From assembly GCA_014584605.1 (NCBI GenBank), contig JACTMO010000026.1, positions 1-45,210 of the forward strand: a stretch of 45,210 bases of DNA, written 5' to 3'. This document shows positions 8,983-18,268 of the stretch, one piece after another (position 1 is the stretch's first letter; every line of letters starts with the position of its first letter). Origin of the DNA: Bacteroidota bacterium (GTDB lineage: Bacteria > Bacteroidota > Bacteroidia > Flavobacteriales_F > PHOS-HE28). The notes under the pieces are model-generated. The model saw only the letters and a program-made list of their open reading frames with translations, ran no database searches and had not been told where the DNA came from. The position numbers and the translations under genes were made by a program.

Positions 8983-10572
8983 TCAACGTTTGGTCTCCTG
9001 CTCGAACTGGACCGCAAGCGGGAAGGCCCGGTCGCCTTGCAGCTTGAAGCCGGCGAGCATCACCGTTTCGGTGGGGGCGACCTGCCAGCGCCTTTCGGGC
9101 AGCACGGTGGCCACGTCGGCCCCGCCGTTCACCGCGGAGCGGGCCTTGCAGGTGCCGTCGCTCTTGAATTCCAGCAGCAGGGCTTCGCCCCCGCCGTCCA
9201 GCAGGGGCACCGGTTGGCCGGTCTTCCGCAGTTCCTCGTTCCGCAGGTCGTCGTTCATCAGCACGTACAGCAGGTCGTTCTGCACAAAGGCCATCGGCGC
9301 GGCCCGCCCCGGTTTCTCCAGGCTGATGTCCCGGTCCAGTACCGTGTACCACAGTTTTTCCCCGCTGCCGTCCACGCGCATGGCGTGCAGATCGCGGGTG
9401 ACGTAGCTCTCCCGAGTGACCGGTTTGTTCGCGAAGTTCTTGCTCTGCACGGTGCGCAAGGCGCTCTCGTTGACCAGGAGCACCGCACCGCCGTCGCTGA
9501 AGACCTGCAGGTCCTCGGCCAGCAGGTTCACCTGGTACGCCTTCTTGTCGTTCACCACGGCCGGCTGCAAGGCGTGCTGCTTGAACGGCCCCCAGGTGAG
9601 GTCCTTGCGGTCGAGGGTGACGAAGAACAGGCCCTTGGACTGGTCGCGCTGCAGGACGGGCTCTCCGAAGGTGCCGGCCACCAGCAGCTTGCCGTCCTTG
9701 CGCAGCGCCATGCGCAGGTCCTGGGCGTACACGGCTCCGGGCAGGTCCACGACCACCTGCTGCTGGCCGGCGCTGTCCATGCGCACCACGGCCCAGGTGT
9801 AGCCCACCTGTTCCTTGACCTTCGGGGCCGGAACGGTGACCTGCTTCACCAGGCGCCAGAGCACGCCGTCCCCATCGAGCAGGGTGGAGGCCACTTTCAC
9901 CTCCTTCACGGCGGTGTCCACCGCCATCGACCGGGCCCAGTGCAGGCTCATGTCCTTGCGGAACACGGCGGCGTACCAGGGTGCGGCGGGGCGTTGCGTG
10001 CTGTTCGGATCCACCGTGAGCATGAAGCGTGCGGTGTCCACCGAGGGCGTGCCGATCAGGCCCACGGCCGCACCTGAGCCGAACCAGGCCGGGTCCTTGC
10101 CGAAACCTTCGAAGGGAAGCAGCACCAGCTCTTGCGTCCCTTTGACACCCTGCAGGCTGCGCGGGTTCATCTCCTGCCGCAGCACGTGCACGCCCGACCG
10201 CGCCGGATCGATCTTGGAGCCGAACAGCCAGAGCTTGCGCTGGTGCCTGACCAGGGTCTCCAGCGCCACCGGGGTCTCGCCGTAAACCATCTTGTGCGTG
10301 GCGGTCTTGGTGGGCGACAGGGTGAGGCGGTCGTAGGTCACCAGGTTCCAGGCCATGCCCGCCTGGGGGCGGCCGCCGAGGACGGCGGCATCCGCAGGGA
10401 CCTGTACGGCCACCAGCACCCCCTCATCCCCGCGTACCACGGTGTGCAGGGTGCTTCCTTCCTCCAGATGGCGCGCGAGGTCGGCCTTCACCTTCACCCG
10501 CACCTTCGGCGCTTGTTGGGCCGTTGCACAAAGGCTGAGGGTCGTGGTCAACAGGAGGAGGGTGCGGCGCAT
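8983..10572 (-). CDS. Secreted protein of unknown function
   Basis: The product has 529 residues. The N-terminus MRRTLLLLTTTLSLCATAQQ is a signal peptide with likely cleavage after TAQ. The remainder is all-beta in appearance, with repeated strand-turn units such as WYAAVFRKDMSLHWARSMAV, KLLVAGTFGEPVLQR and GLFFVTLDRKDL. This suggests a beta-propeller-like or repeat architecture that reports values, as in many Bacteroidota secreted proteins. No catalytic motif and no clear T9SS sorting domain were seen, so I do not assign a family. The start was chosen for the signal peptide; a frame extension to 10659 overlaps the upstream thiolase. A TATCTTCA box lies about 20 nt upstream. Confidence 0.82.
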   Translation of the reverse strand: MRRTLLLLTTTLSLCATAQQAPKVRVKVKADLARHLEEGSTLHTVVRGDEGVLVAVQVPADAAVLGGRPQAGMAWNLVTYDRLTLSPTKTATHKMVYGETPVALETLVRHQRKLWLFGSKIDPARSGVHVLRQEMNPRSLQGVKGTQELVLLPFEGFGKDPAWFGSGAAVGLIGTPSVDTARFMLTVDPNSTQRPAAPWYAAVFRKDMSLHWARSMAVDTAVKEVKVASTLLDGDGVLWRLVKQVTVPAPKVKEQVGYTWAVVRMDSAGQQQVVVDLPGAVYAQDLRMALRKDGKLLVAGTFGEPVLQRDQSKGLFFVTLDRKDLTWGPFKQHALQPAVVNDKKAYQVNLLAEDLQVFSDGGAVLLVNESALRTVQSKNFANKPVTRESYVTRDLHAMRVDGSGEKLWYTVLDRDISLEKPGRAAPMAFVQNDLLYVLMNDDLRNEELRKTGQPVPLLDGGGEALLLEFKSDGTCKARSAVNGGADVATVLPERRWQVAPTETVMLAGFKLQGDRAFPLAVQFEQETKR

Positions 10573-10601
10573 GGGCGGTGATCTTCGAAGGTGAAGATAG
10601 T

Positions 10602-11810
10602 TCAGGCACGCTCCAGGATCACGGCGTAGCCCTGGCCCACACCGATGCACATGGTGCACAAGGCATGGCGCTTGCCGGTGAGCGCGAGTTCCAGGGCTGC
10701 GGTCTGCAGCAGGCGCGCGCCGCTCATGCCCAGCGGATGCCCCAGGGCGATGGCGCCGCCGTTGGGGTTCAGCCGGGGGTCATCGTCGGCCAGGCCAAGG
10801 GTACGGGTGCAGCCCAGCACCTGGGCGGCAAAGGCCTCGTTGAGCTCGATGAGGTCCATATGGTCGAGCGTGAGCCCGGCACGTTGAAGGGCGAGCCGGG
10901 TGGCGTTCACCGGCCCGATGCCCATGATGCGGGGCTCCACCCCGGCCACGGCGGCGGTGACGATGCGGGCGAGGGGCTTCAGGCCGTGCGTCCGCAGCGC
11001 GGTTTCGCTGGCCACCAGCACAGCGGCTGCACCGTCGTTGAGCCCGCTGGCATTGCCGGCCGTCACCGATCCGTTCTTGCGGAAGGCGGGTTTCAGGGCG
11101 GCAAGCCCCTCCAGGGTGCTGCCGGGCTTCACGAACTCATCCTTGGCGACCATCACCGGCGCGCCCTTGCGCTGGGGGACCGGCACGGCCACGATCTCCC
11201 GGTCCAGCCGACCATTGTCCTGTGCGGCTGCGGCTTTGCGCTGGCTCCAGAGGGCGAAGCGGTCCTGGTCCTCGCGGCTGATGGGCCTGGCGTCGATCAG
11301 GTTCTCGGCCGTCTCGCCCATGGCGTCCGTGCCGTACTGCTCCTTGAGGGCCGGGTTGATGAAGCGCCAGCCGAAGCTGCTGTCGAACATTTGGGCATCG
11401 CGACCGTACGGGGTGCTGGTCTTTCCGATCACCCAGGGGGCGCGCGTCATGTGCTCCACCCCGCCGGCGATCAGCACGTCGCCGTGCCCGGCGGCGATGG
11501 CACGCGCCGCGTTCACCACGGCGCTCATGCCCGAGGCGCAGAGCCGGTTGACGGTCTCGCCCGGCACGCTCACCGGCAGGCCCGCGAGCAGCAGGGCCAT
11601 GCGGGCCACGTTGCGGTTGTCCTCCCCCGCCTGGTTGGCGCAGCCCATGATCACATCGTCCACCACCGCCGGGTCCAGGCCGGCATGGCGTTTCATCAGC
11701 TCGCGCAGCACGTGCGCGGCCAGGTCGTCCGCACGAACGGGGGCCAGGGACCCGGCCAGGGAGCCGATGGGGGTGCGGACCGCATCGATGAGGTAGGCGC
11801 TGGATGCCAT
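10602..11810 (-). CDS. paaJ: Thiolase, probably 3-oxoadipyl-CoA thiolase (PaaJ/PcaF type)
   Basis: Thiolases cleave 3-oxoacyl-CoA with CoA to give acetyl-CoA. At 402 residues this matches the degradative class. The nucleophilic cysteine is C91 in [10 protein letters not shown], the C-terminal [10 protein letters not shown] supplies the conserved histidine, and the second cysteine is in [10 protein letters not shown]. The phrases [20 protein letters not shown] and [14 protein letters not shown] are those I associate with beta-ketoadipyl-CoA thiolases rather than general acetyl-CoA acetyltransferases, though a fatty-acid or acetoacetyl-CoA role is not excluded. The divergent neighbour is a PaaI-type thioesterase, which supports a phenylacetate-type pathway. 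No other paa gene is in the window. Confidence 0.88.
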   Translation of the reverse strand: MASSAYLIDAVRTPIGSLAGSLAPVRADDLAAHVLRELMKRHAGLDPAVVDDVIMGCANQAGEDNRNVARMALLLAGLPVSVPGETVNRLCASGMSAVVNAARAIAAGHGDVLIAGGVEHMTRAPWVIGKTSTPYGRDAQMFDSSFGWRFINPALKEQYGTDAMGETAENLIDARPISREDQDRFALWSQRKAAAAQDNGRLDREIVAVPVPQRKGAPVMVAKDEFVKPGSTLEGLAALKPAFRKNGSVTAGNASGLNDGAAAVLVASETALRTHGLKPLARIVTAAVAGVEPRIMGIGPVNATRLALQRAGLTLDHMDLIELNEAFAAQVLGCTRTLGLADDDPRLNPNGGAIALGHPLGMSGARLLQTAALELALTGKRHALCTMCIGVGQGYAVILERA

Positions 11811-11896
11811 GGGGTGGTGCAGGCTGCGAAGATGCGACAGCGGGCCCGATCGTCCGGCCGGGGTGGAAGGGGAGGCGGAGGGGACCCGTGGGCCGC

Positions 11897-11904
11897 TACC
11901 TTGC
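11897..11904 (+). promoter_or_regulatory. Near-leaderless -7 element, paaI
   Basis: TACCTTGC is followed by GGCC and then the ATG at 11909, leaving only 4 nt between the element and the start codon. Confidence 0.55.
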
Positions 11905-11908
11905 GGCC

Positions 11909-12331
11909 ATGGACCCGCAGCTTGTCGCCGAACGTGTTGTTGCCAGGATGTACGACCACGATGCGTTCAGCCAGTGGCTTGGGATCGAACGCCTCCAGGT
12001 GGCCCCCGGTCGATGCGTGCTGCGGATGACGGTCCGCGAGGAGATGTTGAACGGCTTCGCCATCGCGCACGGGAGCATCACCTACAGCCTGGCCGACAGC
12101 GCCCTGGCGTTCGCCGCCAACGCGCACGGTGTACAGGCGGTGAGCATCGAGACCGGCATCACCCATGCCCGGCCGGTGCGTGCGGGCGACATCCTGACGG
12201 CGACCGCAGCGGAGCTGAACCGGACGTCGCGGTTCGCCACCTACCAGGTGACGGTGCACGACCAACAGGAACGTGTGGTGGCGTTGTTCAAAGGCACGGT
12301 GTTCCGCACCGGGGAGGCCTGGGCGCTTTGA
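11909..12331 (+). CDS. paaI: PaaI-type hydroxyphenylacetyl-CoA thioesterase
   Basis: The protein has 140 residues with a single hotdog fold. It hydrolyses aryl- or ring-hydroxylated acyl-CoA esters, rescuing CoA from dead-end intermediates of the phenylacetate pathway. The hotdog signature EMLNGFAIAHGSITYSLADS contains the HG step and the helix residues typical of PaaI; it is followed by AFAANAHGVQAVSIETGITH. The start is the ATG immediately after TACCTTGCGGCC. It is divergent from the PaaJ-type thiolase with about 100 nt between starts, and convergent with a WG-repeat gene. Confidence 0.9.
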   Translation: MDPQLVAERVVARMYDHDAFSQWLGIERLQVAPGRCVLRMTVREEMLNGFAIAHGSITYSLADSALAFAANAHGVQAVSIETGITHARPVRAGDILTATAAELNRTSRFATYQVTVHDQQERVVALFKGTVFRTGEAWAL

Positions 12332-12348
12332 ACGCCGGATCGCCCAAG

Positions 12349-12361
12349 GGACCGCAGGTCC
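12349..12361. terminator. Small hairpin between convergent genes
   Basis: GGACC (12349-12353), loop GCA and GGTCC (12357-12361) lie in the 36-nt gap between paaI and the WG-repeat gene. The stem is short and has no T run. Confidence 0.35.
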
Positions 12362-12367
12362 GGCCGG

Positions 12368-13417
12368 TCAAGGCACCTTCTCCATGTCCTTCACCGTATC
12401 GAAGCGCGGTTCGATCACCCAGTTGCCCTTGGTGTCGATGTAGCCCCAGACCTCGCCCTTCTTCGCGGCGGCGAATCCGTTCTTGAACGCCCGCGCACCC
12501 TGGAACTGCGGTGGGATGGCCCAGTTGCCGTCAGGCCCCAGGAAGCCGGTGAGCTCGCCCTGTTCGGCCTCGGCCAGGCCTTCGCTGAAATCACCCAGGC
12601 GGGTGGCCCCGTTGGGGCGCACCTCACGGCCGCTGCGGTCCACATAGTACCAGCTTTCGCCGCTCTTCACCCGGGCCAGGCCGCTCACCGGGTCCATTTC
12701 CTTGGCCGCATCGAACGTCGGGGCGATCACCCACTGCCCCTGCTTGTCGATGAACCCCACCTTCTCACTCTTGTCCTTGGCCCAGGCGAGCCCGTTGCTG
12801 AAATAGCCCACCGCCAGGTAGGCCGCCGGGACCACCACCTGCTGATCACCGTTCATGAACCCGTGCGACTTGTCCTTGGTCTTGAACGGGGCGAGCCCTT
12901 CGGTGAAGCTCTTCACGTCCACGATCCCCGCATCGGCCACGGGCGTCTCCTTGCCCTCGGCGGTGAGGATGAACAATTTCTTGCCTTTCATCACCGTACT
13001 CAGGCAGCTCTCGAACGCGTCCACCTTGTCGTACACGGGCTGTACTGCCAGCTTGCCCTCGGTGTTCAGGAAGCCCCACAGCTCGCCCACCTTCACCGGT
13101 GCCAGCCCGCAGCTGAAGCCCTGCACGTCCCCACCGCCGAAGCTGCTGATCAGTTGGAAGGCCGTTGCTTCGGTGGCCAGCCGCTCGCCCTTGGTGTTGA
13201 TGAAGGCGCCGTTCTTGGTGGCGGGGTCCTGCACGGCGGCGAACCCGCTCTCATTGAAGCGGAAGCAGCCCTTGTAGGTCGGCGGCACTACCATTTCCCC
13301 GGTACTGCTCAGGTACCCCCACAGCTCCTGGCCCACCGGTTTCACTTGGGCGATGTACCGCTGGCCAAGAACAAGGTTGGAGGCCAGGAGGGGAAGAGCG
13401 AGTGTGAGCGTGCGCAT
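12368..13417 (-). CDS. Secreted WG-repeat protein
   Basis: The product has 349 residues with the signal peptide MRTLTLALPLLASNLVLGQ. The mature part is a series of WG repeats (KWGF/IDxxGxWVIxP pattern), for example LWGYLSSTGEMVVPP, LWGFLNTEGKLAVQP, VGFIDKQGQWVIAP, LTGFLGPDGNWAIPPQ and VWGYIDTKGNWVIEP. WG repeats form beta structures of unknown biochemical role and are common in secreted Bacteroidota proteins. The start at 13417 gives a clean signal peptide; a longer frame to 13942 runs through the upstream gene on the same strand and was rejected. Confidence 0.88.
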   Translation of the reverse strand: MRTLTLALPLLASNLVLGQRYIAQVKPVGQELWGYLSSTGEMVVPPTYKGCFRFNESGFAAVQDPATKNGAFINTKGERLATEATAFQLISSFGGGDVQGFSCGLAPVKVGELWGFLNTEGKLAVQPVYDKVDAFESCLSTVMKGKKLFILTAEGKETPVADAGIVDVKSFTEGLAPFKTKDKSHGFMNGDQQVVVPAAYLAVGYFSNGLAWAKDKSEKVGFIDKQGQWVIAPTFDAAKEMDPVSGLARVKSGESWYYVDRSGREVRPNGATRLGDFSEGLAEAEQGELTGFLGPDGNWAIPPQFQGARAFKNGFAAAKKGEVWGYIDTKGNWVIEPRFDTVKDMEKVP

Positions 13418-13551
13418 GGTGTTCCGATGGATGGATGGTCCGAAAGGTGGGCAGGAGCAGGGATCCATGCAAGGGCGTTCGTCAGCTCGCGTACGAGTGA
13501 GCGCTGGGCCGGAACACCGGTCCGGACCAGGAAGCGGGGCCTCCACGACGC

Positions 13552-14082
13552 TCAGTCCGCCGGTCCCCTCCCGAGGCGTTCCTCCAGTACGGCACGGATG
13601 TCGTTGAGCAGGGTGGCCTTGTAGGGGTCGGTCTCGGTGCCCGCGGCCAGGCGCAACCGCATCACCGCCGTTCGCGCGGCCCGCTCGGGCCACAGCTCCT
13701 GGTTCTCCACCACCGTCAGGCACTCGAAACACTCCTCGGCCGTTCCTGCGATGGCCACGCCGGCGAGCACCTCCAGATGGTCGCGGACATCGAGACCGGC
13801 GTTCCACAGGGCGGAGAGCACCGCAGGGCGTACGGCCACCAGGCTCGGTTCCTCCAGCGCGGCGATGAGCTCCCGTGCGGCATCGGGCACCTTCACCTGG
13901 TTCAGCAGGCCGGTGATGCGTTGGCGTACGCCGTGGTCGCACGCACCGGCCAGGGCGTGGAGCAGCGGGCGGATGGCCCGCGCATCACCGTGCGTCTCCA
14001 CGGTGGCCAGGGCGCCCAGCACCTGGGCATCGTCGGCGCTCAGCAGCGCGGCGAACACCGGTTCCATGGAGGGCTTGGCCAT
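13552..14082 (-). CDS. HEAT-repeat-like protein
   Basis: The 176-residue soluble protein is predicted all-helical with HEAT-like units, such as VLGALATVETHGDARAIRPL, RELIAALEEPSLVAVRPAVL and LEVLAGVAIAGTAEECFECL. It ends in a charged helix. The ATG follows the stop of the upstream desaturase gene by 3 nt, so the two are probably translated from one message. No specific function can be given; HEAT proteins are usually scaffolds. An alternative start at the second methionine (residue 6) is possible. Confidence 0.8.
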   Translation of the reverse strand: MAKPSMEPVFAALLSADDAQVLGALATVETHGDARAIRPLLHALAGACDHGVRQRITGLLNQVKVPDAARELIAALEEPSLVAVRPAVLSALWNAGLDVRDHLEVLAGVAIAGTAEECFECLTVVENQELWPERAARTAVMRLRLAAGTETDPYKATLLNDIRAVLEERLGRGPAD

Positions 14083-14085
14083 GGC

Positions 14086-15150
14086 TCAGGCGGCCGCCAG
14101 CTGGCTGGCGAAGGGGATGGGACGGGTGCGGTCGCGCAACATCGCGGCCACCTCGGCATCGGTGCGGTGGCGACCGTTCAGGTCCACGTAGTGCCGGGCC
14201 AGCAGGTCGTAGCGCTTGGCCATCAGCCAGAAGAACACGTGCAGGAAATGGATGCCGTCGAACACGATGGCATCGCGCTCGGCGTATTGTGCCAGCGTTT
14301 TGCGGAAATAGTCGGGGTGCTCCGTCCAGTGCATGCTGGGCTTGATGTGGTGGCTGATGTGGTAACCGTCGTTCCAGCACTTGTGGTTGTACCTGGTGTT
14401 GATGCAGGTGATGCTGTTCCAGTAGCTGTTGGCCGGGTCCTCGGCGCGCAGGAAGGCGTGTTGCGCCCAGTTGCCCATCATGGCCACCATGCGGAAGAGC
14501 ACGAAGGGAATGATGAAGACCACCACCGTGGCCGGCCAGTTCAGCAGGCAGAGCGCGGCGCAGAACAGCACGAAGAGCAGCTCTCCGCGCACCGCCCGGT
14601 ACAGCAGGCGCTTGCGCTTCTTCAGGATGAAGTATGCCGCCAGGTGATAGACGCCGGCGAACAGGAAGCGCCCGAAGTAGTGCGCGAAGCCCCGGATCGA
14701 ATCCCTGCGGTAGGGCATCGTGCTGCTGTCGTCGTTCTCCATGTTGTTCTCCGCATGGTGCATGCCCACATGGTGGGCGAAATAGGTCTCCGGCGAATGC
14801 CCGAAGAACGGCGCGAGCACCCAGGGGATGTAATGGTTCAGCAGCCCGTACTCCTTGTGGAACAGGGGCCGGTGGCTGGTGCAATGCAGCATCAGGCCGA
14901 AGGGGCCCTTGAACGTGACGTTGTTGACGTACTGGTAGGCCACGGCCGCCAGCACCCACCACCAGCCCGTGACGAAAGGCAGATAGAGCAGGACGGCCAG
15001 GGGGATCAGGGTGAGGCTGATCCGGATCGAAAGGTGGATGAAGGGCAGGTCCCGCTCATCGCGGATCAACCGCAGGAAGAAGCGGTCCAGCGCGCTCCAC
15101 GACGCGGGCGCCGTGTAGGTGGGGTCGGTGATCGGACCAAGTTTGACCAT
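14086..15150 (-). CDS. Membrane fatty acid desaturase
   Basis: The 354-residue integral membrane di-iron enzyme introduces a double bond into (or hydroxylates) acyl chains of membrane lipids. The three histidine boxes are visible: HCTSH (89-93), HHVGMHH (126-132) and HISHH (264-268), plus the extra histidine in GNWAQHAF (231). Hydrophobic spans lie at about 45-78, 105-118, 160-178 and 190-225. Regiospecificity cannot be read from the sequence. It probably forms an operon with the HEAT-repeat gene 3 nt downstream. Confidence 0.92.
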   Translation of the reverse strand: MVKLGPITDPTYTAPASWSALDRFFLRLIRDERDLPFIHLSIRISLTLIPLAVLLYLPFVTGWWWVLAAVAYQYVNNVTFKGPFGLMLHCTSHRPLFHKEYGLLNHYIPWVLAPFFGHSPETYFAHHVGMHHAENNMENDDSSTMPYRRDSIRGFAHYFGRFLFAGVYHLAAYFILKKRKRLLYRAVRGELLFVLFCAALCLLNWPATVVVFIIPFVLFRMVAMMGNWAQHAFLRAEDPANSYWNSITCINTRYNHKCWNDGYHISHHIKPSMHWTEHPDYFRKTLAQYAERDAIVFDGIHFLHVFFWLMAKRYDLLARHYVDLNGRHRTDAEVAAMLRDRTRPIPFASQLAAA

Positions 15151-15277
15151 CGGTCCCGGCCTAGCGCTGATGCCGTGGTCCGGAGCGGTGCGAAGGTCGG
15201 TAACCCAGGGTGTGCGCCCAAATGACCCCGGGCAGGTGCCGCTCCCTGGCCCGACCTGTGAGGCGCACTGCGGCCGG

Positions 15278-16297
15278 TCAGAGGCTCACGAAGCTGCGGC
15301 GCCCCGGCCGGTGCTTGAACTTGTAGCTCACCTCCAGGCTGAAATAGCTAAGTCCATCGGGCAGTTGCGGATTGCCGCGGGGGCTGTTGCGCGGGTCGAT
15401 GGTGCCGACCGTGCCCCAGCCCGTGGGGTCGCTGATGTACCGGGCCTGTTCCTGCATGGCCGGATCCCCCGGATAGGTCTGGTCGATCTCGTTCCAGGTG
15501 GCGTACCGGTCGCTCACGTCGTCCAGCTTGTCGGTGAAGAAACTGATGTAGGAGAACTCCACGCCCAGGGAGACCTTGCGGGTGATCATGTAGCGCAGGC
15601 CCATGCCCATGGGAATGCCGATGTGCCAGGGGCTGGTGCGTTCCAGCACGTTGCCCTCGCCGGCCGCGCTGCTGCCCTCGGTGGCCCAGCTGTACAGGTC
15701 GGTCTCGTAGGTGCCGTCCTGCCCGATCACCTGGGCCTGGTCCTCGGGGGTACCGCGCGGGGCGTTGCGGATGGTGCCGTCCTCCCAGTAGTGGTAGCGG
15801 TTGGCCATGTCCGCCGCCCCGTTGAACAGGTCCGCCTTGGGACGGCCGTAGTACAGGCCTAAGCCGATGTGGAAATAGGCGAAGAAGCGCTGCTGGAAGA
15901 GCGGCCTGTAGGGTTCGCGGTAAGCGTTCAGCACCAGGTGCGAGCTCACGCCGAAGAGGTCCGTGCGGAAGTTGAGCCCCCGCCGGTAGTTGCGCAGGTC
16001 GGGCCCGCTGACCCCGCCCATGGGGGCGGCCTCGTTGTATCCGAGGCGGTTCCAGGTGAAGCGCGCCTCCGTGGTGAGCGCACGCGTCACGTACCGTTTC
16101 CGGTTGCCCAGGAAATCGCGTACCGTGATGGCCATGCCCGGCCGCGTGCTGCCGAACTGCACGGCCCCGTCCTCGTTGCCCAGGTCGCCGTAGTAGTGTG
16201 TGACCCCTTGCGAAACACCCACCTCCACATGGCGCTGGGCGTTGACCGCATGCCCAAGGGCGAGAAGCACAACGAAGGGGGTGAGGTTCCGGACCAT
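15278..16297 (-). CDS. DUF6089-type outer membrane beta-barrel (PorG-like)
   Basis: The product has 339 residues with the signal peptide MVRNLTPFVVLLALGHAVNA. The mature protein opens VEVGVSQGVTHYYGDLGN, the style of DUF6089 barrels. Alternating beta-barrel strands follow, ending in SYFSLEVSYKFKHRP and a short tail. The T9SS protein PorG belongs to this family, but the window protein is longer than the PorG I recall and could be a paralogue. The barrel is expected in the outer membrane. A TACCTTTC box 19 nt upstream of the ATG supplies its promoter. Confidence 0.8.
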   Translation of the reverse strand: MVRNLTPFVVLLALGHAVNAQRHVEVGVSQGVTHYYGDLGNEDGAVQFGSTRPGMAITVRDFLGNRKRYVTRALTTEARFTWNRLGYNEAAPMGGVSGPDLRNYRRGLNFRTDLFGVSSHLVLNAYREPYRPLFQQRFFAYFHIGLGLYYGRPKADLFNGAADMANRYHYWEDGTIRNAPRGTPEDQAQVIGQDGTYETDLYSWATEGSSAAGEGNVLERTSPWHIGIPMGMGLRYMITRKVSLGVEFSYISFFTDKLDDVSDRYATWNEIDQTYPGDPAMQEQARYISDPTGWGTVGTIDPRNSPRGNPQLPDGLSYFSLEVSYKFKHRPGRRSFVSL

Positions 16298-16316
16298 GGC
16301 GACCGTGTTGGGAATA

Positions 16317-16324
16317 GAAAGGTA
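16317..16324 (-). promoter_or_regulatory. -7 element of the DUF6089 gene
   Basis: On the minus strand TACCTTTC lies 19 nt before the ATG, one base from TAnnTTTG. Confidence 0.5.
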
Positions 16325-16366
16325 CGAAGGGAAGACGCGATCGCCCGCCGGGGTTGCCTTGCACCG

Positions 16367-17038
16367 TTACGGCCGTGGGCCGAACAGGGCGGTGCCGATG
16401 CGCACCAGGGAGCTGCCCGCCGCCACGGCCAGGTCCGCGTCGCCGCTCATGCCCATGCTCAGGATGTCAAAGGGGCCGGGTGCGGGAGCGTCCGTGGCCG
16501 CGACCGCATCGAACAGGTTCCGCAGGCCCTCGAACTCACGCTGCACCTGCCCCCGATCGTCGGTATTGCTGGCCATGCCCATCAGCCCGCGGACCCGCAG
16601 CCCGGACCATGCGGACCACGGCCACGTGCGCAGGGCTTCGCGCAGCTCGTCCGCCGTGAGGCCGTGCTTGGTCTCCTCCCGGGCGATATGCACCTGCAGG
16701 AGCACGTCCACGGTCCGGCCCTGGGCCTTGGCGCGCTTGTCGATCTCCTCGGCCAGCCGGGCGCTTTCCACCCCGTGCACCAGGTGCACCAGGGGTACCA
16801 CGTGCTTCACGTTGCTGCGCTGCAGATGGCCGATGAAATGCCATCGGATGTCGCCCGGCAGATGGGGCGCCTTCTCCTTCAGTTCCTGCGGGTAGTTCTC
16901 GCCGAAGTCGCGTTGGCCCAGCGCGTACAACGCGGCGATCTCCGCCAACGTGCGCGTCTTGCTCACGGCCACGAGCGTCACCCCGGGGTGCAGCGCGGCC
17001 TTCACGGCGTGGTAGCGTTCGGCGAGGGTGGTGGACAT
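16367..17038 (-). CDS. YggS/PLPBP family pyridoxal phosphate-binding protein
   Basis: The 223-residue single-domain TIM-barrel protein binds PLP and maintains vitamin B6 and amino acid homeostasis without a known catalytic reaction. The PLP lysine is K27 in VAVSKTRT. The family marks FGENYPQELKEKA, WHFIGHLQRSNVK and ILSMGMSGDADLAV are present. It is the last gene of the serC-serA-DUF1015 run, 7 nt after the DUF1015 stop. Its presence beside a PLP-dependent transaminase operon fits a role in PLP supply. Confidence 0.95.
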   Translation of the reverse strand: MSTTLAERYHAVKAALHPGVTLVAVSKTRTLAEIAALYALGQRDFGENYPQELKEKAPHLPGDIRWHFIGHLQRSNVKHVVPLVHLVHGVESARLAEEIDKRAKAQGRTVDVLLQVHIAREETKHGLTADELREALRTWPWSAWSGLRVRGLMGMASNTDDRGQVQREFEGLRNLFDAVAATDAPAPGPFDILSMGMSGDADLAVAAGSSLVRIGTALFGPRP

Positions 17039-17045
17039 GGGAGTG

Positions 17046-18263
17046 TCAGACGTCCTCCAGGGAGTACACGGTGAGCCCGCTGCGGAGCTTGGGTTCGATG
17101 TAGGTGCTCTTGGGCGGCATGGTGCCTCCGCTGTCGGCCACCGCCTTGAGCTCGCCGAAGCTCACCGGCTGGAGGTGGAAGGCCGCGGCCATGGCGCCAC
17201 CGTCCACGAGCCGTTCCAGTTCTTCCGTGCCGTGGGTGCCGGGCACGAAGTGTACATGCGGGTCGGTGCGCAGGTCGTGGATGCCCAGGATGGGGGAGAG
17301 GACCAGCTGGCTGAGGCGGGCGGGGTCCAGCGCCTCGGCCGGCGCCGCACCGGGCGGGGGCACGGGCAGGCGCAGCGCGTGCCAGCCCAGCCGCGTGTAC
17401 ACGCACACCACGCCGTGCACCGTGCCGGGGCCGTCGGCCTTTTCCACGCTGCCCACCTGTGCGAGGGCGGCGATGAAGTCCTCGGCGCTGAGCCCGTTCA
17501 GGGTGGTGACCGCCCGATCGTAGTTGAACAGGTGCAGGTGCGTATGCGGGAGCACGTAGGCCAGGCACCAGGCCTTGGGGTCCACGTCGGTGGCACCGAC
17601 ATGCTCGGCCGCTCGCGCGCTGCTGGCCAGGCGGTGGTGCCCATCGGCGATGTACAGCGCCGACAACGTGGCGAAGAGCTCCTGGACGGCATGGCGCCAG
17701 GTGAGGTCGGACACGGCCCAGAACCGGTGCCGCACCCCGTCGTTGGTGAAGAAGTCGCTGTCCGGCCGGCCGCCCGTCACCAGGGTCATCAGGTACTCGA
17801 GCCCGCCATCGTCCGGTGCGGCCAGCAACACGGGCTCCGCGTTGATGCCGGTGGCTTCCAGGTAGTCGGTGAAGAGGGCTTCGCGTGCCGTCAGCGTCTG
17901 TTCGTGCATCTTGATCGCGCCCTGCCGGTAGTCGGCCACGCTCACCCCGGCGATGATGCCCTGCGAGGCCACACCGCGGTTGGTCTGTTCATACAGGTAG
18001 AGGCAGGGCTCGGGATCGCGGTGCAGGTGGCCCAGGTCGCAGAAGGTCTTGAACTTGCGCCGCACCAGATGGTAGCGCTCGGCGCGCGGCAGTTGGGCAT
18101 CGCGACCCGGGTCGGGGTGGATCACATGGAGAAAGGAACACGGGTCGCGCTCCAGCTTGGCGGCCAGTTCCTCCGGGGTGTAGGCCACGTAGCTGCGGCT
18201 GCCCACCAGGTGCGCCTTCCCGGGGGCGGGCCGCCAGGCCCGGAACGGACGGATCTGCAGCAT
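17046..18263 (-). CDS. DUF1015 family protein of the serine operon
   Basis: The 405-residue cytoplasmic protein starts MLQIRPFRAWRP. Conserved motifs are IKMHEQTL at 117-124 and YIADGHHRLASSARA at 204-218, both typical of DUF1015. No biochemical function is established that I can name. The start is 5 nt after the serA stop and the gene sits between serA and yggS, so it is almost certainly co-expressed with serine biosynthesis. The DGHHR signature recalls ParB-fold serine kinases, which is an inference. A longer start at 18296 would overlap serA and was rejected. Confidence 0.9.
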   Translation of the reverse strand: MLQIRPFRAWRPAPGKAHLVGSRSYVAYTPEELAAKLERDPCSFLHVIHPDPGRDAQLPRAERYHLVRRKFKTFCDLGHLHRDPEPCLYLYEQTNRGVASQGIIAGVSVADYRQGAIKMHEQTLTAREALFTDYLEATGINAEPVLLAAPDDGGLEYLMTLVTGGRPDSDFFTNDGVRHRFWAVSDLTWRHAVQELFATLSALYIADGHHRLASSARAAEHVGATDVDPKAWCLAYVLPHTHLHLFNYDRAVTTLNGLSAEDFIAALAQVGSVEKADGPGTVHGVVCVYTRLGWHALRLPVPPPGAAPAEALDPARLSQLVLSPILGIHDLRTDPHVHFVPGTHGTEELERLVDGGAMAAAFHLQPVSFGELKAVADSGGTMPPKSTYIEPKLRSGLTVYSLEDV

Positions 18264-18268
18264 GTGCC

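Noticed and set aside
10581-10598. ATCTTC-GAAGGT-GAAGAT dyad upstream of the secreted protein at 10572
   Set aside because: The stem is short and AT-rich and overlaps the -7-like TATCTTCA. It is more likely promoter sequence by chance symmetry than a separate element.
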